Assembly: GCA_015680905.1 (NCBI GenBank)
Contig: CM027377.1
Coordinates: forward strand, 14,284,501 to 14,348,500
DNA from: Coptis chinensis
Lineage: Eukaryota > Streptophyta > Magnoliopsida > Ranunculales > Ranunculaceae
Reading direction: 5' to 3'
Length of the DNA stretch: 64,000 nucleotides
Shown here piece after piece: positions 23,071 through 34,851 of the stretch (position 1 is the stretch's first letter; every line of letters begins with the position of its first letter). The notes beneath the pieces are model-generated. The model was not told where the DNA came from, did not search any database, and was given only the letters and a program-made list of their open reading frames with translations. Position numbers and translations under genes: made by a program.

Positions 23071-24240
23071 GATGGTAAGCACAAGAAGCGGACCAAATAG
23101 TCGACATATTCTTCCCCGCTAATAATACTCGCGAACCCTCAAATTCAAATCGCCAATGCAAGAACCGTTGAACAATCAAGTTGCTCCTAGTGGTAAGATC
23201 AATTCTCAACATCCAACCGTAGTAGCCACCGCCACCACCACCGCCTCGCCACCGCCACTCCTAATAACGGTTGAGCGTGAGTTACGACGAGTCATGACCC
23301 GGTGCACACTCTAAGAGTAATGACCCTATTACCCGTACTTATGGGGAGAATCGGATTAGCAGGGATAACTACTATCCTAGACATGTCCGATCTCAAATGG
23401 AAGATTTACCTCTGAGAAGCAATTTCAAGGAAGACCGCCATCCGAGATATATCCGACATGACGGGAAGCGGGCATCCCGCATAAAGAGCAACAAAACATG
23501 GAGAAGTGGTATAATTATACCGACCACCCGGCCAAGGGTGACTACCGGCCTAGACAGGCTGGTTACAGGGATAGACAAAGGCAATCACCGGTCGGGAGTC
23601 GATCGTATGCATCGCCAAAGATCTCTAACTCCAATAAGAGATAATGGAAGGTATCCTTCTCCACATGGGCACGACCGGGGGCGTCCAGTTGTTCGATCCA
23701 ATACTTTAACTCTAATAGAACAACAGTTGAAAGAGTTGATTGCAAAAGAACTTAACGATAGAGAGTCAAGGGATGTAAAAATGAAAAACTTGACAAGTCA
23801 ATGATGGCGTGATTTGATAAGTTTTCGCTCGACATTCAAGAAGCTTACCACCATCCCGACTTCAAACAACTAGATTTTGAACTTTATGATGAGTCGGAAG
23901 GAGATCCTGGCTTGCATGTTCTATCGTTCAAAAATAAGTTGGTGTTATGGGGTGGAGATGATCCCCTCATATGTAAGCTATTTCCATCAACTCTAAAGGA
24001 GAAGCATTATTACCGGTTTAACGAGTTGCCTTCAAGATCAATTCACCAATTCAATGAACTAGAAAATCAGTTTGTTAATCGCTTCCGCCCACAATTGCAA
24101 GACGCCAAAGGATGTCGACTCACTTCTAAACATCAAGCAACAACGTGACGAAAAGTTACGTACTTTTGTTACTAGATTCCGGAAGGCAGCAAGAAGACCG
24201 CCGCCGCTACCGCAAACGGCGATACAAATGCCTCCGAAAG
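23071..24240 (+). pseudogene. Gypsy gag remnant
   Basis: An ATG at 23071 opens MVSTRSGPN, a common start of plant Gypsy gag proteins, but the frame breaks early. Further gag is recognisable at 23940-24220: PLICKLFPSTLKEKHYY, RSIHQFNELENQF, then after a frameshift SLLNIKQQRDEKLRTFVTRF, the conserved retrotransposon gag domain that packs the element RNA. The intervening part (23397-23804) is basic and Arg-rich and reads with frame changes. Several frame breaks fall at G/C-rich triplets, like the LTR differences, so part of the damage may be a sequence-quality effect. Confidence 0.75.
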
Positions 24241-24250
24241 AAAGCTTCAC

Positions 24251-24875
24251 GGAAGAAAATATAAGGAAAACCTTAATCCCAGACTGGACCGACCTGACAG
24301 GGAAGGCCGACCTCAGAGATTGAGGAAAATCGCCATCCCAGACAGTTCGACCCGCACAGGAAAAAGACGGCATCACGGAAGAAAGTATAAGGAAAACCTT
24401 CATCCTGACCGACCGACTCGACAGAAGGCCGACCTCGCAGATTTGCGCGGAAAATCGCCATCCTAGACAAGTCCGGCCCATGCAGGGAAAAAGGCGCCAC
24501 GGAAGAAAGTATAAGGAAAAACTTCATCCCAGATTAGACCGACTCGCGGGGAAGGCTCACCTCACAGATTTGAGGAAAATCGCCATCCTAGACAGGTCCG
24601 CCCGCACAGGGAAAAAAAGGCGCCACGGAAGAAAGTATAAGGAAAACCTTCATCCCGCATCGACCGACTCGACAGGAAGGCCGACCTCGCAGATTTTCGC
24701 GGAAAATCGCCATCCTAGACAGTCCGCCCGTGACAGGAAAAAAGGCGCTCGGAAGAAAGTATAAGGAAAACCTTCATCATAGATCGGACCGACGGCGAGG
24801 GGAAGGCCGACCTCGCAGATTAGAGAAAAACCGCCATCCCGCATGTGTCCCCGTGCAGGGGATGGAAGGTGTCAC
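24251..24875. repeat. 125-bp tandem repeat inside Gypsy (5 copies)
   Basis: GGAAGAAAGTATAAGGAAAA (or a one-base variant) recurs at 24251, 24377, 24501, 24627 and 24751. Each unit also carries GACCGAC, GGCCGACCTCGCAGATT and CGCCATCCTAGACA. Units differ by small indels around G/C triplets. Confidence 0.92.
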
Positions 24876-25149
24876 GTATAACAACTAGAGGGAAGACCAC
24901 AATCCTGCACAAACTACCGACCTAGATAGGTTGGTTACACACAAAGAAAAGTCAATCTCGGTCGGACCGAAAAGTGTGTACCGCTTTAAAATCTCTAACT
25001 CTTGTAAGAGGTAATAGCGGTGTCATCTTCCACATAGGCTCGACCGGGCGGCGTCTGCTTAAATCTTCCGATAAAATGGATTTCACCCCACTTACCACGA
25101 AGTCCCTTTGATGTAACTTCCCACTCATCGTAAAGTTCATCTGAACCTT

Positions 25150-26060
25150 AACGAAGCTTGTCCGATTCATCCGTATCCATTGCAACGAATTTCCGAACTG
25201 GTGAACGCCACTTCGAGCTTCCAACGCCTCTCTTTCATGGATGCTTCTTCATGGTACTACAAGATATCTTTGAATGTGGATGACCAAGAGTTCACCACCT
25301 TCATGACCGACCAAGGCATTTTCTGCTACACTGTTATGCCTTTTGGTCTGAAAAATGCCGGTGCAACCTACCAAAAGCTTGTCAATACAATTTTTTCCGA
25401 TCTGCTGGGAAAAATAATGGAAGCTTATATCGATGATATAGTCGTTAAATCGAAGCATACTGGTGATCATCTTTCCGAATGGGAAAGTTATCTTAGTGCA
25501 TATAGCATTGTCTTTGAAAGTCGTGACTCAAAAAAGGACATGCTCTAGTGTCTTTGATAGCTGATTTTTGATTGATGATTCTCCTATTAACGATGTCTTG
25601 GCGCCAAGAAGAATCTATGGAAGACATTTTGCCGCCAATAATCGGGGCTTAATTTAAGACCAACATGAAAACGCAATTCCTAATCCCATTGACCTATGGA
25701 TTGTTTAATCAGATGGCTCCCATAGTAAATCTGGGTCTGGAATTGGATGCATTTTTTGTTAAACCCGGTGGAGAAAAGATTGGGAGCCGAGTATGAGGCT
25801 GCCATTTGTGCCTTGAGAACAGCTTTTGATTAACGGGGCCAAAGCTCCAGGTTATACACTAATTCTCGCCTTGTTGCAAATCAAGTTTGGTGGGTCTTTT
25901 GAAGCAAGAGATGAGCGTATAACGGCTTATCTTAGTTTGATACATAGTCTTGCTTAACAATTTGTTAGCATCTCTATCACTCAAAGACCCCGAAATGACT
26001 TACGTCATGCAGATTTATTGGCTTATCTCTCCGCCGCCGTTAGAAGCGAAGGGCTTTACA
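25150..26060 (+). pseudogene. Gypsy reverse transcriptase and RNase H remnant
   Basis: The open segment 25180-25548 contains SFMDASSWYYKISLNVDDQE (RT domain 1), MPFGLKNAGATYQKLVN and the catalytic box YIDDIVVKSK. It stops soon after, so thumb and connection regions are missing. RNase H resumes with SDGSHSKSGSGIGC at about 25710 and, in another frame, GGSFEARDERITAYLS near 25890. These are the usual order and motifs for Gypsy Pol, which copies the element RNA to DNA. Protease and integrase were not found. The product would be inactive. Confidence 0.85.
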
Positions 26061-26090
26061 CATCACTTTTGCAGTCATCTTTTCGTTAGT

Positions 26091-26570
26091 CTAAGTTTGA
26101 ACGTTTTTACACTCGCTTAATTCATTACTATCATTATGAAAAAATCTGACGAAGTTACCACATTTAGCTTTGTCAGCCTAAGTTTGAACGCTTTTACGCT
26201 CGCTTAGTTCATTACTATCATTATTTAAAAAATCGGACGGTTATCGTGATTTAACTTTGTCGGGGTTTAAGTTTGAACACTTTTTACGCTCGCTTAGTTC
26301 ATTACTATCATTACGAAAAAATCTGACGAAGTTACCACATTTAGCTTCGTCAGTTTAAGTTTGAACGCTTTTTAAGCTCGCTTAGTCATTACTATCGCTA
26401 CAACAAAATCTGACGAAGTTACTACGTTTAACTTCACCAATCTAAGTTTGAACGCTTTTACGCCGCTTAGTCGTTATTATCACTACACGACAATATCAGG
26501 ACTAAGTCACCGCTTCGCTTTTGCCAATCGGTTCTAATGTTTTACACTCGCTTTTAGTCTAATTTTGCCG
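26091..26570. repeat. About 88-bp tandem repeat in Gypsy 3' region
   Basis: CTAAGTTTGAACG and close variants recur near 26091, 26178, 26266, 26354 and 26441, each followed by TCGCTTAGTTCATTACTATC or similar. This is non-coding DNA between pol and the 3' LTR. Confidence 0.88.
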
Positions 26571-26879
26571 AAGTTAAGTATGCATTGGGGCGTTTTTCAC
26601 GGGGCGCCTCGTTCTATTTCCATTTCAACCTGCATAAATCTACAACATTGTCAGTTTTCCGCAGGTATGTTATCTGACACAACAACAATATTAAATAATA
26701 AACCCATATTTATTTTTATTTTTCATCAAAAGAAGTTTTAGCTCTATAGTATTACATTCACACAATTACCTAATCAATTGTCAATTGTCTCGTCAATTGT
26801 CTTACGGTTGTTCGATTAAATCTTCATTTTCTTATTCGAATCTGCATTAAGCCGCTTTTTAGTGCTTTCGGTTAACTAT

Positions 26880-27440
26880 TTTCTCAGTCATTATTTTTTT
26901 AAGGCATTGTGCCGATCTTTCTATGAAAAAATTTTCCGAATTTTAAAATTTTCGTCAACTTTATTATTTTTCTAAAGCATTGTGCCGATCTTTCGATTTA
27001 AAAAATTCTCTCGAACAAAAATTTTCGTCAATGTCATTTTTTTTTTCTATGGCATTGTGTCGATCTTTTCTCTGAAAAAATTTCCGGCGAAAAATTTTCA
27101 CAAACTTCATTAATTTTTCTAAGGCATCGTGGTCGATCTTTTACTTAAAAATTTTTCCGAACTAAAAATTTTCGCCAATGTCATTATTATTATTTTTTTC
27201 TATGGCATTGTGCCGATCTTTTTCTCGAAAAATTTTCCGGCGAAAATTTTCACGCCTTTCATTATTTTTTTTCTATGGCATTGTGCCGATCTTTTCTTTT
27301 AAAAATTTTTCCGGCTTAAAAATTTTCGTCATTATCATTATTTTTTCTAAGGCATTCTCACGATCTTTCTACTGAAATTTACCAACTGAAATTTTTGACA
27401 AACTTTCATTATTTTTTCTAAGGCATTAAGTCGAACTTTC
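26880..27440. repeat. About 75-bp tandem repeat in Gypsy 3' region
   Basis: GGCATTGTGCCGATCTTT or a close variant recurs roughly every 75 bp, about eight times, with a weak copy near 27560. Each unit also has an AAATTTTCCG-type segment. It is a second, unrelated array beside the previous one. Confidence 0.88.
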
Positions 27441-29151
27441 GAGTTTAAACTTTCCGAGGCTCGCATAACCGTTTGTTTTCTCCGCGTCGCAAAAATTCGT
27501 GATTACGTTAACTTTCTAAGTTTAAAACTTTATTCAGCCTTCTTTATTATTATTTTTCTACGGCATTGTGATCTTTCCGCTCAAACTTTTTCAATATCTT
27601 TTGCTCGTAATTCGCCCGTTTCAACCTCTGGGACGACGAAATACAAATTTTTTCGTTAGTCTTTCTCGGACTTAACCAAAATTTGAAGCTAAACCGAAAA
27701 AATAAAAAATCGACATACCGTTTCATCTTTGCCGAATTTTTTTGCCACCGCTTTGTCATATTCTCCGAACTTTTCTCCTCTTCTTCGGGCACTCAAAGTA
27801 ACTCAATAATTGCTCAGTTTCTTTGATTAAATTGTACTCCCGCAACTTAATTGTGAGTAAGCCGTTATTACTTCATCTTCTTCGATTTTCGTTTCAAATT
27901 CATACACTTCCTCCATTTCAAATTTCTCGAGTCCTAGTATTTTTTTCTTATTTTTTATTTTTTTTATTTCCTTATGCGACCATCGACGCGGTTCCGTGTA
28001 GTCGGCCAGATCTGCCACCTTCTTTCCACCTCACCAAGTTTGCGATCGTCATTGAGTTTTCTTCTCGAAAGTATTTTTCGCCAGATAGTACCGGTAGTTA
28101 CTACCTGAAAAAACAAGAAAAACGGGTCAGATGGGTCAAAAACCGAGTCAGCTAGCTCAAAAATCGGGTTCACAAGATCCGGTGTAATTAACAGTACCAA
28201 AATCTCATAATCTTATATGATAATAATTCACACGTGACTGCCCTTCCCAATGGGACCAGCTTATTCTTGGGTGACACTCATCTTCTGGGCATTCAGCAAT
28301 TCAAGGACGACCAAACATCCATCCATTAAAATTTTATCTTCATCAATTAAGAAAATAATCAGGACCTTATGGATAAAGTTAGAGTACAGTACAAAGTGAT
28401 ACATCACGGCCCGAATATGGTAATGCCGGGTTTGAGCTTGACATTGATGTCAATATATTCTAACATTTTGATTTTTTAGTTATCCTAACTAAACAAACAC
28501 CATACTAACCTTTTCTTCAAAACCCGTAACTTTTCTTCATCTAAACTTCTCTTCCTTACGTCTGTGTAAAGTGTTTTTTATGGAGTGGGATATGCGGCCC
28601 CAGCACTTATATAGGATTATGCGCGGGTTTTCCAGTGCTGGTGGAATTCTTCTCCAACTCTGACTTCATCTCTACTCTCAATTTTATCTCATCCGAACAC
28701 TTTGAGTCCATTCATCGTTTAACTTCCTTTTATTATTATTATTACTATACTGCCCCCTACGTTTAATTTTCAACGGTATAATCCAAATATCGCTATTCCG
28801 TTGGCACACTTCGTCGAATTCAGATTTCGCGTTATCACGTGACGTTGCTCGTGATTTTCGCCAATCAATTTCTTTTTGCAATTTTATTTATGTGCATTTT
28901 TATTTTTTCTCGTACATTTTTGGCCATCTTTTCTTTAACTACGTCATTGGTCCCGCCTACATTTATTTGACATTAGTTCGTTTCCGATAATTCACTTAAT
29001 TTTTTCCGAATGTCCATTTTCCTATCGTTTACGCTCACACCGACACTTTGTTATACATTCCGCTTTTACTCTTTTCTTATTCCAAGTTTTTCTTGATTTT
29101 TCTTTCTTTTTTTGCCATGTGAACTTTGTTCGCATGACATAGAGGGGAAGA
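27441..29151. other. Non-coding 3' part of Gypsy
   Basis: This is pyrimidine-rich, AT-rich DNA with no recognised domain. The open frames at 27823-28155 (+) and 27550-27792 (-) match nothing I know. A polypurine tract lies just before the 3' LTR. Confidence 0.5.
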
Positions 29152-29629
29152 TGTTTCGACCCCCACCTACGGGCAAACGCCCATTAGTAGGGGTCTCTAT
29201 TTTATTCATTTAATCAACAGTGGCTAAAACCCAATTCAAGAATATCATGGATCAATGTAGTGCCCTATTAACTCATGTGTCTAAGGTGAACCTTAGCCAC
29301 ATGGCTTGCCACTAATATACATTGATTTATGTCCGTGATTCATTTCTTATCAAAAAGATAATTATCGGTTGACAGTTATATTCTATCACAATTACTCAAG
29401 CAACAAGATTACTTGAGCTACAAGGACTCTCTACTCTACCTCTATAAATACCAAACTATTTTTCATAAGGAACTACGTGGAAACTTGATCCCTAGAGAAT
29501 AGATCTTGGGTAACGAGGCAGCCATTATTTGGTTCGGGCCATCTCCCCAACATCAAATTCCTCTGTTTCTTAGCGCGTTCTTTACCATTGCTCGTTGTGT
29601 TGAAGCAGTTTATTGCTGAAACATAATTG
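29152..29629 (+). repeat. Gypsy 3' LTR
   Basis: It begins TGTTTCGACCCCCACCTACG and pairs with the 5' LTR. It is followed by GATAC and then the resumed MULE terminal repeat. Confidence 0.9.
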
Positions 29630-30142
29630 GATACAATTTTCTAGGCACTAAACTACATTGTACTATAAAAAAAAATTCAGGTTGCGACCTGGGCAAATAT
29701 TCTGGCCAAAATGTGCTGACGTGGCCAAATTTGGAGGTTTTATAATCTTACGTGGAGACATGTCATTTTATTTATCATAAAAACATGTGTTGACATTTGC
29801 CACACAAGCTGAATAGCCAACAAGTTGAATGTCATTTCCCGCATTTTTCCTCTCCAACTTTTCCCTCTCTTTTGATCAGCGCCCAAAAATTGGGGATTTC
29901 ATCAGAATTGACCAAAATTCGTTGTCTTTAAGATTAAATTGCCTAATTCACACAAACCCTAACCTATATAAAACACTAATCCATAGGAATCTGGTCCAGA
30001 TTAAAGTAAGTTAATGTTTTTTATTCTTAAGTTAATGTTTTTTATATTATTTTTTGTCATATTGTTGTCGGCTATTATACATGAATATTATACTATGATT
30101 GTTGTTATATTATTGATATATTGTTGCTAAATTACTGCAGTG

Positions 30143-30946
30143 GAAACAGTTGTAATTAATCTCCATCATGGGGGTTCATTTGTTACTAGTCCAGACCTTC
30201 ATTACCTTGGTGGTAAGATAGAGTGCTTGGACAATATTGATCCAGATAGGTTTGGGTATTTTGATTTAAAATCAATGGTGGAGGAGTTGGGGTTTATAAT
30301 GTGAGTAAAATGCACTATGGTCAAGCCAGCAGTCAGGGTTATATGTTAATTTTTGATGATACTAGTATTATGAAAATGCTGCAAGAAGCTAGGGCTGGGA
30401 ATAGAATTGAGGTATACATTGAACATGATGTTGAGGTGGATTCAAGTGAACAAAGTGTTGTGCATGATATTGAAGTAGTTGAGTTAGAGAATGGAGAAGA
30501 CATTGAGATACAAACTCAGTTACAGAGTGATAAGGTTTGTATTTCAGATGATAATGAGTCAGATGAGGAAGATTTTAGGTTTGAGGATTTGCCTGAATTG
30601 TCTGATAATGATGAGGAGCTTATTGAAGTTAGGAAAATGATAGAAGAAAGGAAAAAACGAAAAAGACTTGAAAGAATGAAATCAATTTGGGATGAGGGTG
30701 ATCATGAACCTGAAGTGAATGGTACTGGAGCTGAGCAAGCAATGAATGCTGAAGGTGATGATGATGTTGAAGCAATGAATGGCAATGAATGCCAGTACTG
30801 GTGCTGTAGCAGTGGATGGGCTTTATGTTGATGAAGCCAACAATGTGTTTATTAGTGATGATGAAGTTGACCATGGGGATGTTAATAGTGACTATATAGA
30901 TTCAAGTGATTATGAAAGTCCAGATACTGATGAGGATAATGGCATA
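30143..30946 (+). pseudogene. mudrA-like MULE transposase, N-terminal part
   Basis: Following an acceptor-like TACTGCAG, the frame reads VVINLHHGGSFVTSPDLHYL, then GGKIECLDNIDPDRFGYFDL, the typical N-terminal domain of plant MULE transposases (HHGG, a glycine turn, then an aspartate-rich block). One base is missing near 30290, which shifts the frame before VYNVSKMHYGQASSQGYMLI. A long acidic linker follows (about 30400-30945, rich in Asp/Glu, with a basic helix EERKKRKRLERMK). The linker shifts frame again near 30780. The reading is cut at 30946 by an inserted LTR-like element. The catalytic DDE and SWIM zinc-finger domains are missing, so no active transposase is possible. The protein would act in the nucleus on MULE ends. 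Confidence 0.82.
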
Positions 30947-31099
30947 TGTCCGTGTGCCTCACTCACACCGAGTACCACTACAAGACATATGTCCCAAGCG
31001 GGATATCGCCTCCAGGAAACATATTTTTATCTTGTAAACTCGTAACTTGTGAGTCACAGCCATCTCTGGGCTTTCCATACACATAATCACAAAGCCTCC

Positions 31100-31375
31100 T
31101 TTGGGCATAACAAAATATCAGTCATTCATGGCACATTCAATGAATGAATGGTCATTCCCCGCCACATTCAAGGAATACCCATCATAACACTAACGGGCCA
31201 TTCATGGCACATTCAATGAATGCCCCGAGTCATTCCCGCCACATTCAAGGAATACCCAAACCTACATTCCCGTACATTCAAGGAATACGACCAACCCAAG
31301 GCTTAATACCTTAGTTCCTCTCTAGGGCGCCCCAAACTATTGGGTCATTCATGGCACATTCAATGAATACCCATC
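31100..31375. repeat. Short tandem repeats (CATTCATGGCACATTCAATG type)
   Basis: CATTCATGGCACATTCAATG and the variant GCCACATTCAAGGAATAC alternate several times, with a further copy at 31347. The block occupies the same relative position as the CCAGAAGGGCCA repeats at 53725-53865 in the related insertion. Confidence 0.8.
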
Positions 31376-32089
31376 TATCACATGACATCACAAGTCATAA
31401 TATCTCATTACCAAATCGAGGCATGGAGAGTTCTAAAGATGTGGGCTTACACTTTAAAACATTATTATCACTTATAATTATACTAGCATTACTCATGTCA
31501 AACAGAACACACACATGTAGAGTCATTTCACGTGTCAAGGCAAATCAAGCACTTAAGCATCATTTAATGTAAACAGACTTATAATCAAACAAATACAATT
31601 TACATAACCACACTCATATATACAATATTGTAAACAAATAGTTCATTAACCCAAATTCAAGTCCACACACACTAATGTCCAAAACAGATCTACATATACT
31701 AAAGTCTATATTCATATACAACTTCTATCTCACACATATATATTTATGTAGTATCAAAACAACAAGATTACTTTCTAACACAATCACATAGTTATCACAC
31801 AAACTAATATATATATTATAGATATAGTGATCGACTGTCACATAAGGTGCTTAATGTGATCCAATCTTTTAAGATTAGAATCAAGCCTTACGTAGCTCTT
31901 TAACCAATTCTCCAAATATTTTAATAATCACGATAAAATAAAACATATAGATATATTTTCATTCCACACCAATATTTTCACGATAGTAAAAATATATCGA
32001 AAGTATAATAACCACGAACTGACCATCTAATGCCATCATGTAACCACCCAACTATATCTATTTTAAACTTGAGCTAATTCTAACAACCT

Positions 32090-32800
32090 TGTTAATCCGT
32101 GCCTTGACAGACAACCCACCATTGGATCTACCTAAAATTTGTATATGTCATTTAACTGGATATCAAGAATCTATGGATTAAATTTGAGGTCAATCCGATA
32201 AGACCTCCATCTAAACAGAAACAAAGGACTGCACCCATCAGTTTTCTGGTGTAGTTTCTACTACGACTAGTCCCACTAATGGAAGCCTCGACAGATATCA
32301 AGCCATTGGATAAATCTAAAAATCTAATATGGAAGACTAAAATGTGTCAGGAAACTATAGATTAAATTTCATACAAATCCGAGTACGGAAAGGTCACCAT
32401 CTAAGAAGAAACAAATGACTGCACACTGCAGTTTTTCTGGTGTAGAAACACTAGGACCTGTCATGCTTATGCGCACCTCGACAGAAATCCAACCGTTGGA
32501 TCTGTCTAAAATTTTAATATGTCAGACTACAATGTGTCAGGAAACTATGGATTAAATTTCATACAAATCCGAGAATGGACATGACACCATCTAAGCAGAA
32601 ACAAAAGACTGCACACTGCAGTTTTTCTGGTGTAGAAACACTACGACGTGTCACACTTATGCGCGCCTCGACAGAAATCCAACCGTTGGATCTGTCTAAA
32701 ATTTTATTATGTCAGACTACAATGTGTCAGAAAACTATGGATTAAATTTGAGAGACATCCGTTTGCGGAAAGATCTCCATCTGAACAGAATTAAAAGACT
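32090..32800. repeat. About 188-bp tandem repeat, four copies
   Basis: Units anchored on CCTCGACAG(A) occur at about 32101, 32288, 32476 and 32666. Each contains a copy of CTATGGATTAAATTTCATAC and ACTGCACACTGCAGTTTTTC. The two central copies are the most alike. Confidence 0.88.
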
Positions 32801-33437
32801 GCGCAGACAACTTTTCTAGAATGGTGTTTACTGTTAACTGTTCATCTTCTTCACAAAACTCTATACAATTTATTAATGGCTTTATCCTCCCAATATACAA
32901 TCCATATGATCACACATAACAAACAACATATCCTATTTCTATGGAAACAATCAAAGAAATAAATATAACTCACCTTATTAAGTCTACAAGATGTAAACAA
33001 CTATGAATATCAATAGTGGGTGAGCCCAATACTTTTAGGCCCCTTTTTCTCTTTTTCTTCCTCTTCCCCTTCTTTTTATTGGAGGCTAGGGTTTTGATTT
33101 TGAATAATCATATTTTTACAGAGAAAATTCGCAGCTCTTTATTTATTCCATGTTTTAAAGTCCGTTTAAGGTAACCTATGGGCCTCCAATGGGTCTAAAA
33201 CACCCAAGGTCCATACCTATATGAATGGGTACATTTTAACAATGTTTTCAAGCCCAAAATGATTATAAAATACCCACATAAGTTCTAACAAACAATTCAA
33301 GTAAAAACATTAACTTTTTTTTTTGAAAATCAACAATAGCTAAACAAATTCTAGAATAAGCTAGACTTCATAATATAATAGTTATTTTCAATCAAATAAT
33401 TTAATTTATGTTGTTTAAAAATTGGGGTTGTTATACC

Positions 33438-33741
33438 TTGTGATGACTGTGGAAGAGTGTGCATCATTGAGCTGTTGGAAGAAGGAGAGGCAAGTCGACC
33501 TAGAGAACCAAGTCCAGAAGTTCCACCTGGATTCGAACATAAGCTCAAGAAATCTCCTAGGTTACCAGCAGCAGCAGTAAATGAAGCAGCAGTTGCAAAT
33601 GAAGCAGCAGTGAGGGAATCAGCACCAACACTATCCAAGCAGCAAGTTCAAGAGGTTATCCTGGGTCTTGCTGCTGCTGCAGCTTATCCTAGGCTTTGTA
33701 TGAAGTCCAAGAAGTCTAAGAAGTCTAAGTCTAAGAAGTGA
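33438..33741 (+). pseudogene. Possible C-terminal tail of the MULE transposase
   Basis: The open frame resumes right after the inserted element and ends at a stop at 33741. It reads GEASRPREPSPEVPPGFEHK, an alanine-rich stretch with repeated NEAAV, then a lysine-rich end KSKKSKKSKSKK. Low-complexity basic tails like this are usual at the end of MULE transposases. No zinc-finger (SWIM) domain is left. The position and strand fit the mudrA-like gene. The assignment rests on context only. Confidence 0.45.
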
Positions 33742-34086
33742 TGTCTTGGTGTATGTGTTGAAGTGAACTGATGTTTGAAGTGTGTTTGTTAGGTTTATCT
33801 AGGCAGTGTCTTGTGTCTTATGTCTTGTTTCTATGTTTTGATGTTTTTTTAGCTTGGTTGTCTTGTTCTATGTTAAATTATCAATTCCTGATGTAGTGTA
33901 GTGATGTTTAATGTTTGCTTTTGTTATGTTAAATTATCAAATGCATTTTTCATTACATACATACAGTGACAGAAACACAGAAATCAGAGAACTCTACAAT
34001 TTCATTCCATTTTCATTTTCATTCAACTCATTACATTACAAAAACCAAGTTACAGAACATTACAGAAACACAATGCACATCACTTA

Positions 34087-34500
34087 TTAACCAAACAAAT
34101 ACTTGTAAAGCAAGAATACAACAACCAAAATCAAACAAGTTTTCTTCATCTGATAATTCTGGCATTCCAAAGCTGTCACCTTTTTCTTCAACTCTGTTCT
34201 CTTCTTCTTCTCTGCAGAGTGAACAATTACATTCAATTTTCCTTGCAACTCCACCTTTTTCATGTTAGCTTCCTCCAAACTTTCTTTCAATCCATCAACC
34301 TCTTTGTACAAATCAATGAACCTTTGCTTTGTTGATTTTGGAACTTTGTCCTCCCAATCAAAGTAGCCACAATCGTGAGTTTTGTAATTTGTACAACCAA
34401 AAAATCTTCTTCCCAAATTTCCAACAATCTTTGACATTACCAAAGGAGATGGCTCTCCACAAAAGCATGAATGATTCGAATTGATAGAGGTGGATGACAT
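34087..34500 (-). CDS. GRF-type zinc-finger, coiled-coil, membrane-anchored protein
   Basis: A complete 137-codon frame from ATG at 34500 to a stop at 34087. Residues 12-50 form a GRF zinc finger: Cys12-x-Cys14, GRRFFGC with Cys36, then Cys44 in CGYFDWED. Residues about 58-118 are a charged heptad-like helix (coiled coil). Residues about 121-136 (CLILVVVFLLYKYLF) form a C-terminal membrane segment. GRF fingers bind single-stranded nucleic acid in topoisomerase III alpha and APE2-type proteins; small plant proteins with this layout are uncharacterised and often lie in repeats. It sits just inside the right MULE terminal repeat, pointing toward the mudrA-like gene. The 5' leader has a duplicated GAGAGTTAGGGTTT. 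It is the best-preserved gene in the window. Whether it serves the transposon or is cargo cannot be told from sequence. Confidence 0.82.
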   Translation of the reverse strand: MSSTSINSNHSCFCGEPSPLVMSKIVGNLGRRFFGCTNYKTHDCGYFDWEDKVPKSTKQRFIDLYKEVDGLKESLEEANMKKVELQGKLNVIVHSAEKKKRTELKKKVTALECQNYQMKKTCLILVVVFLLYKYLFG

Positions 34501-34851
34501 TTTGAACTATTCAAATTGAGAGTTAGGGTTTCAAATTGAGAGTTAGGGTTTTCAAAGGGAGGAAGAAGGTTAAACTCGCAATTGAGAGTTAGTGTTTCAA
34601 GTTTTCAAATTGAGGTACCAGGTCATGTGTATTTCAAAAAATGCCACATGTCTAGATGACCGGACACGTGGCATAGGACGATGGCCACATCAGCAAAAAT
34701 TGATTGAAAATACTTCCAAGTCTCAAAGTGATAATTTTTTGATAGTACAATGTAGTTTAATGCCTAGAAAATTGTATAGTATCCAAAGTGCAAAAACATG
34801 TATAGTACATTGTATACTATGCCAATAAAGTGTATAACTTAAGAAAATAGT

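Larger units (their letters stand above)
22546..29629 (+). mobile_element. Ty3/Gypsy-type LTR retrotransposon, degraded
   Basis: LTRs of about 478 bp bound a 6.1-kb interior. The target duplication is probably GATAC (22541-22545 and 29630-29634). The exact 3' boundary of the LTR is ambiguous, because its last bases ATTG adjoin a similar flank and the canonical CA end is not seen there. The primer-binding region follows the left LTR (GGCTTCGCCTGTGGGGA). A purine tract AGAGGGGAAG precedes the right LTR. Gag and reverse transcriptase/RNase H remnants are present; no integrase was recognised. The element sits inside the left terminal repeat of the MULE, so it is younger than that insertion. Confidence 0.88.
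30947..33436 (+). mobile_element. LTR-like insertion in the MULE transposase
   Basis: The segment interrupts the transposase reading frame. It starts TGTCCGTGTGCC and ends GGGGTTGTTATA, close to the TG...CA and GGGTGTTACA style of plant LTRs. It shares an internal module with the element at 52645-55800: the words AAGCGGGATATCGC at 30996 and 53599, then a block of short tandem repeats, then TAGTTCCTC...GGCGCC. No pol domain is present. It may be a solo LTR or a non-autonomous derivative. A target duplication was not found and the left end may be truncated. Confidence 0.55.
22492..34832 (+). mobile_element. Mutator-like element (MULE) with nested insertions
   Basis: The left terminus is CACTTAATTGGCATAGTATA and the right is its inverse, ending CTATGCCAATAAAGTG. 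They are flanked by an identical 9-bp duplication TATAACTTA (22483-22491 and 34833-34841), the MULE signature. Terminal repeats extend beyond 100 bp on each side; the left one is interrupted at 22545 by a Gypsy element and resumes at 29635 with AATTTTCTAGGCACTAAACT. Inside are a degraded mudrA-like gene on the plus strand, an LTR-like insertion (30947-33436) and a GRF zinc-finger gene on the minus strand. Without the insertions the element would be only about 2.8 kb, so part of the transposase has been lost. Confidence 0.93.

Noticed and set aside
24059-24844. Several overlapping open frames with repeated sequence as genes
   Set aside because: They are translations of the 125-bp tandem array in the Gypsy element on both strands.
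34500-34580. Interstitial telomere repeats (GTTAGGGTTT)
   Set aside because: Only two copies occur, inside a duplicated leader segment; spacing is not telomeric.
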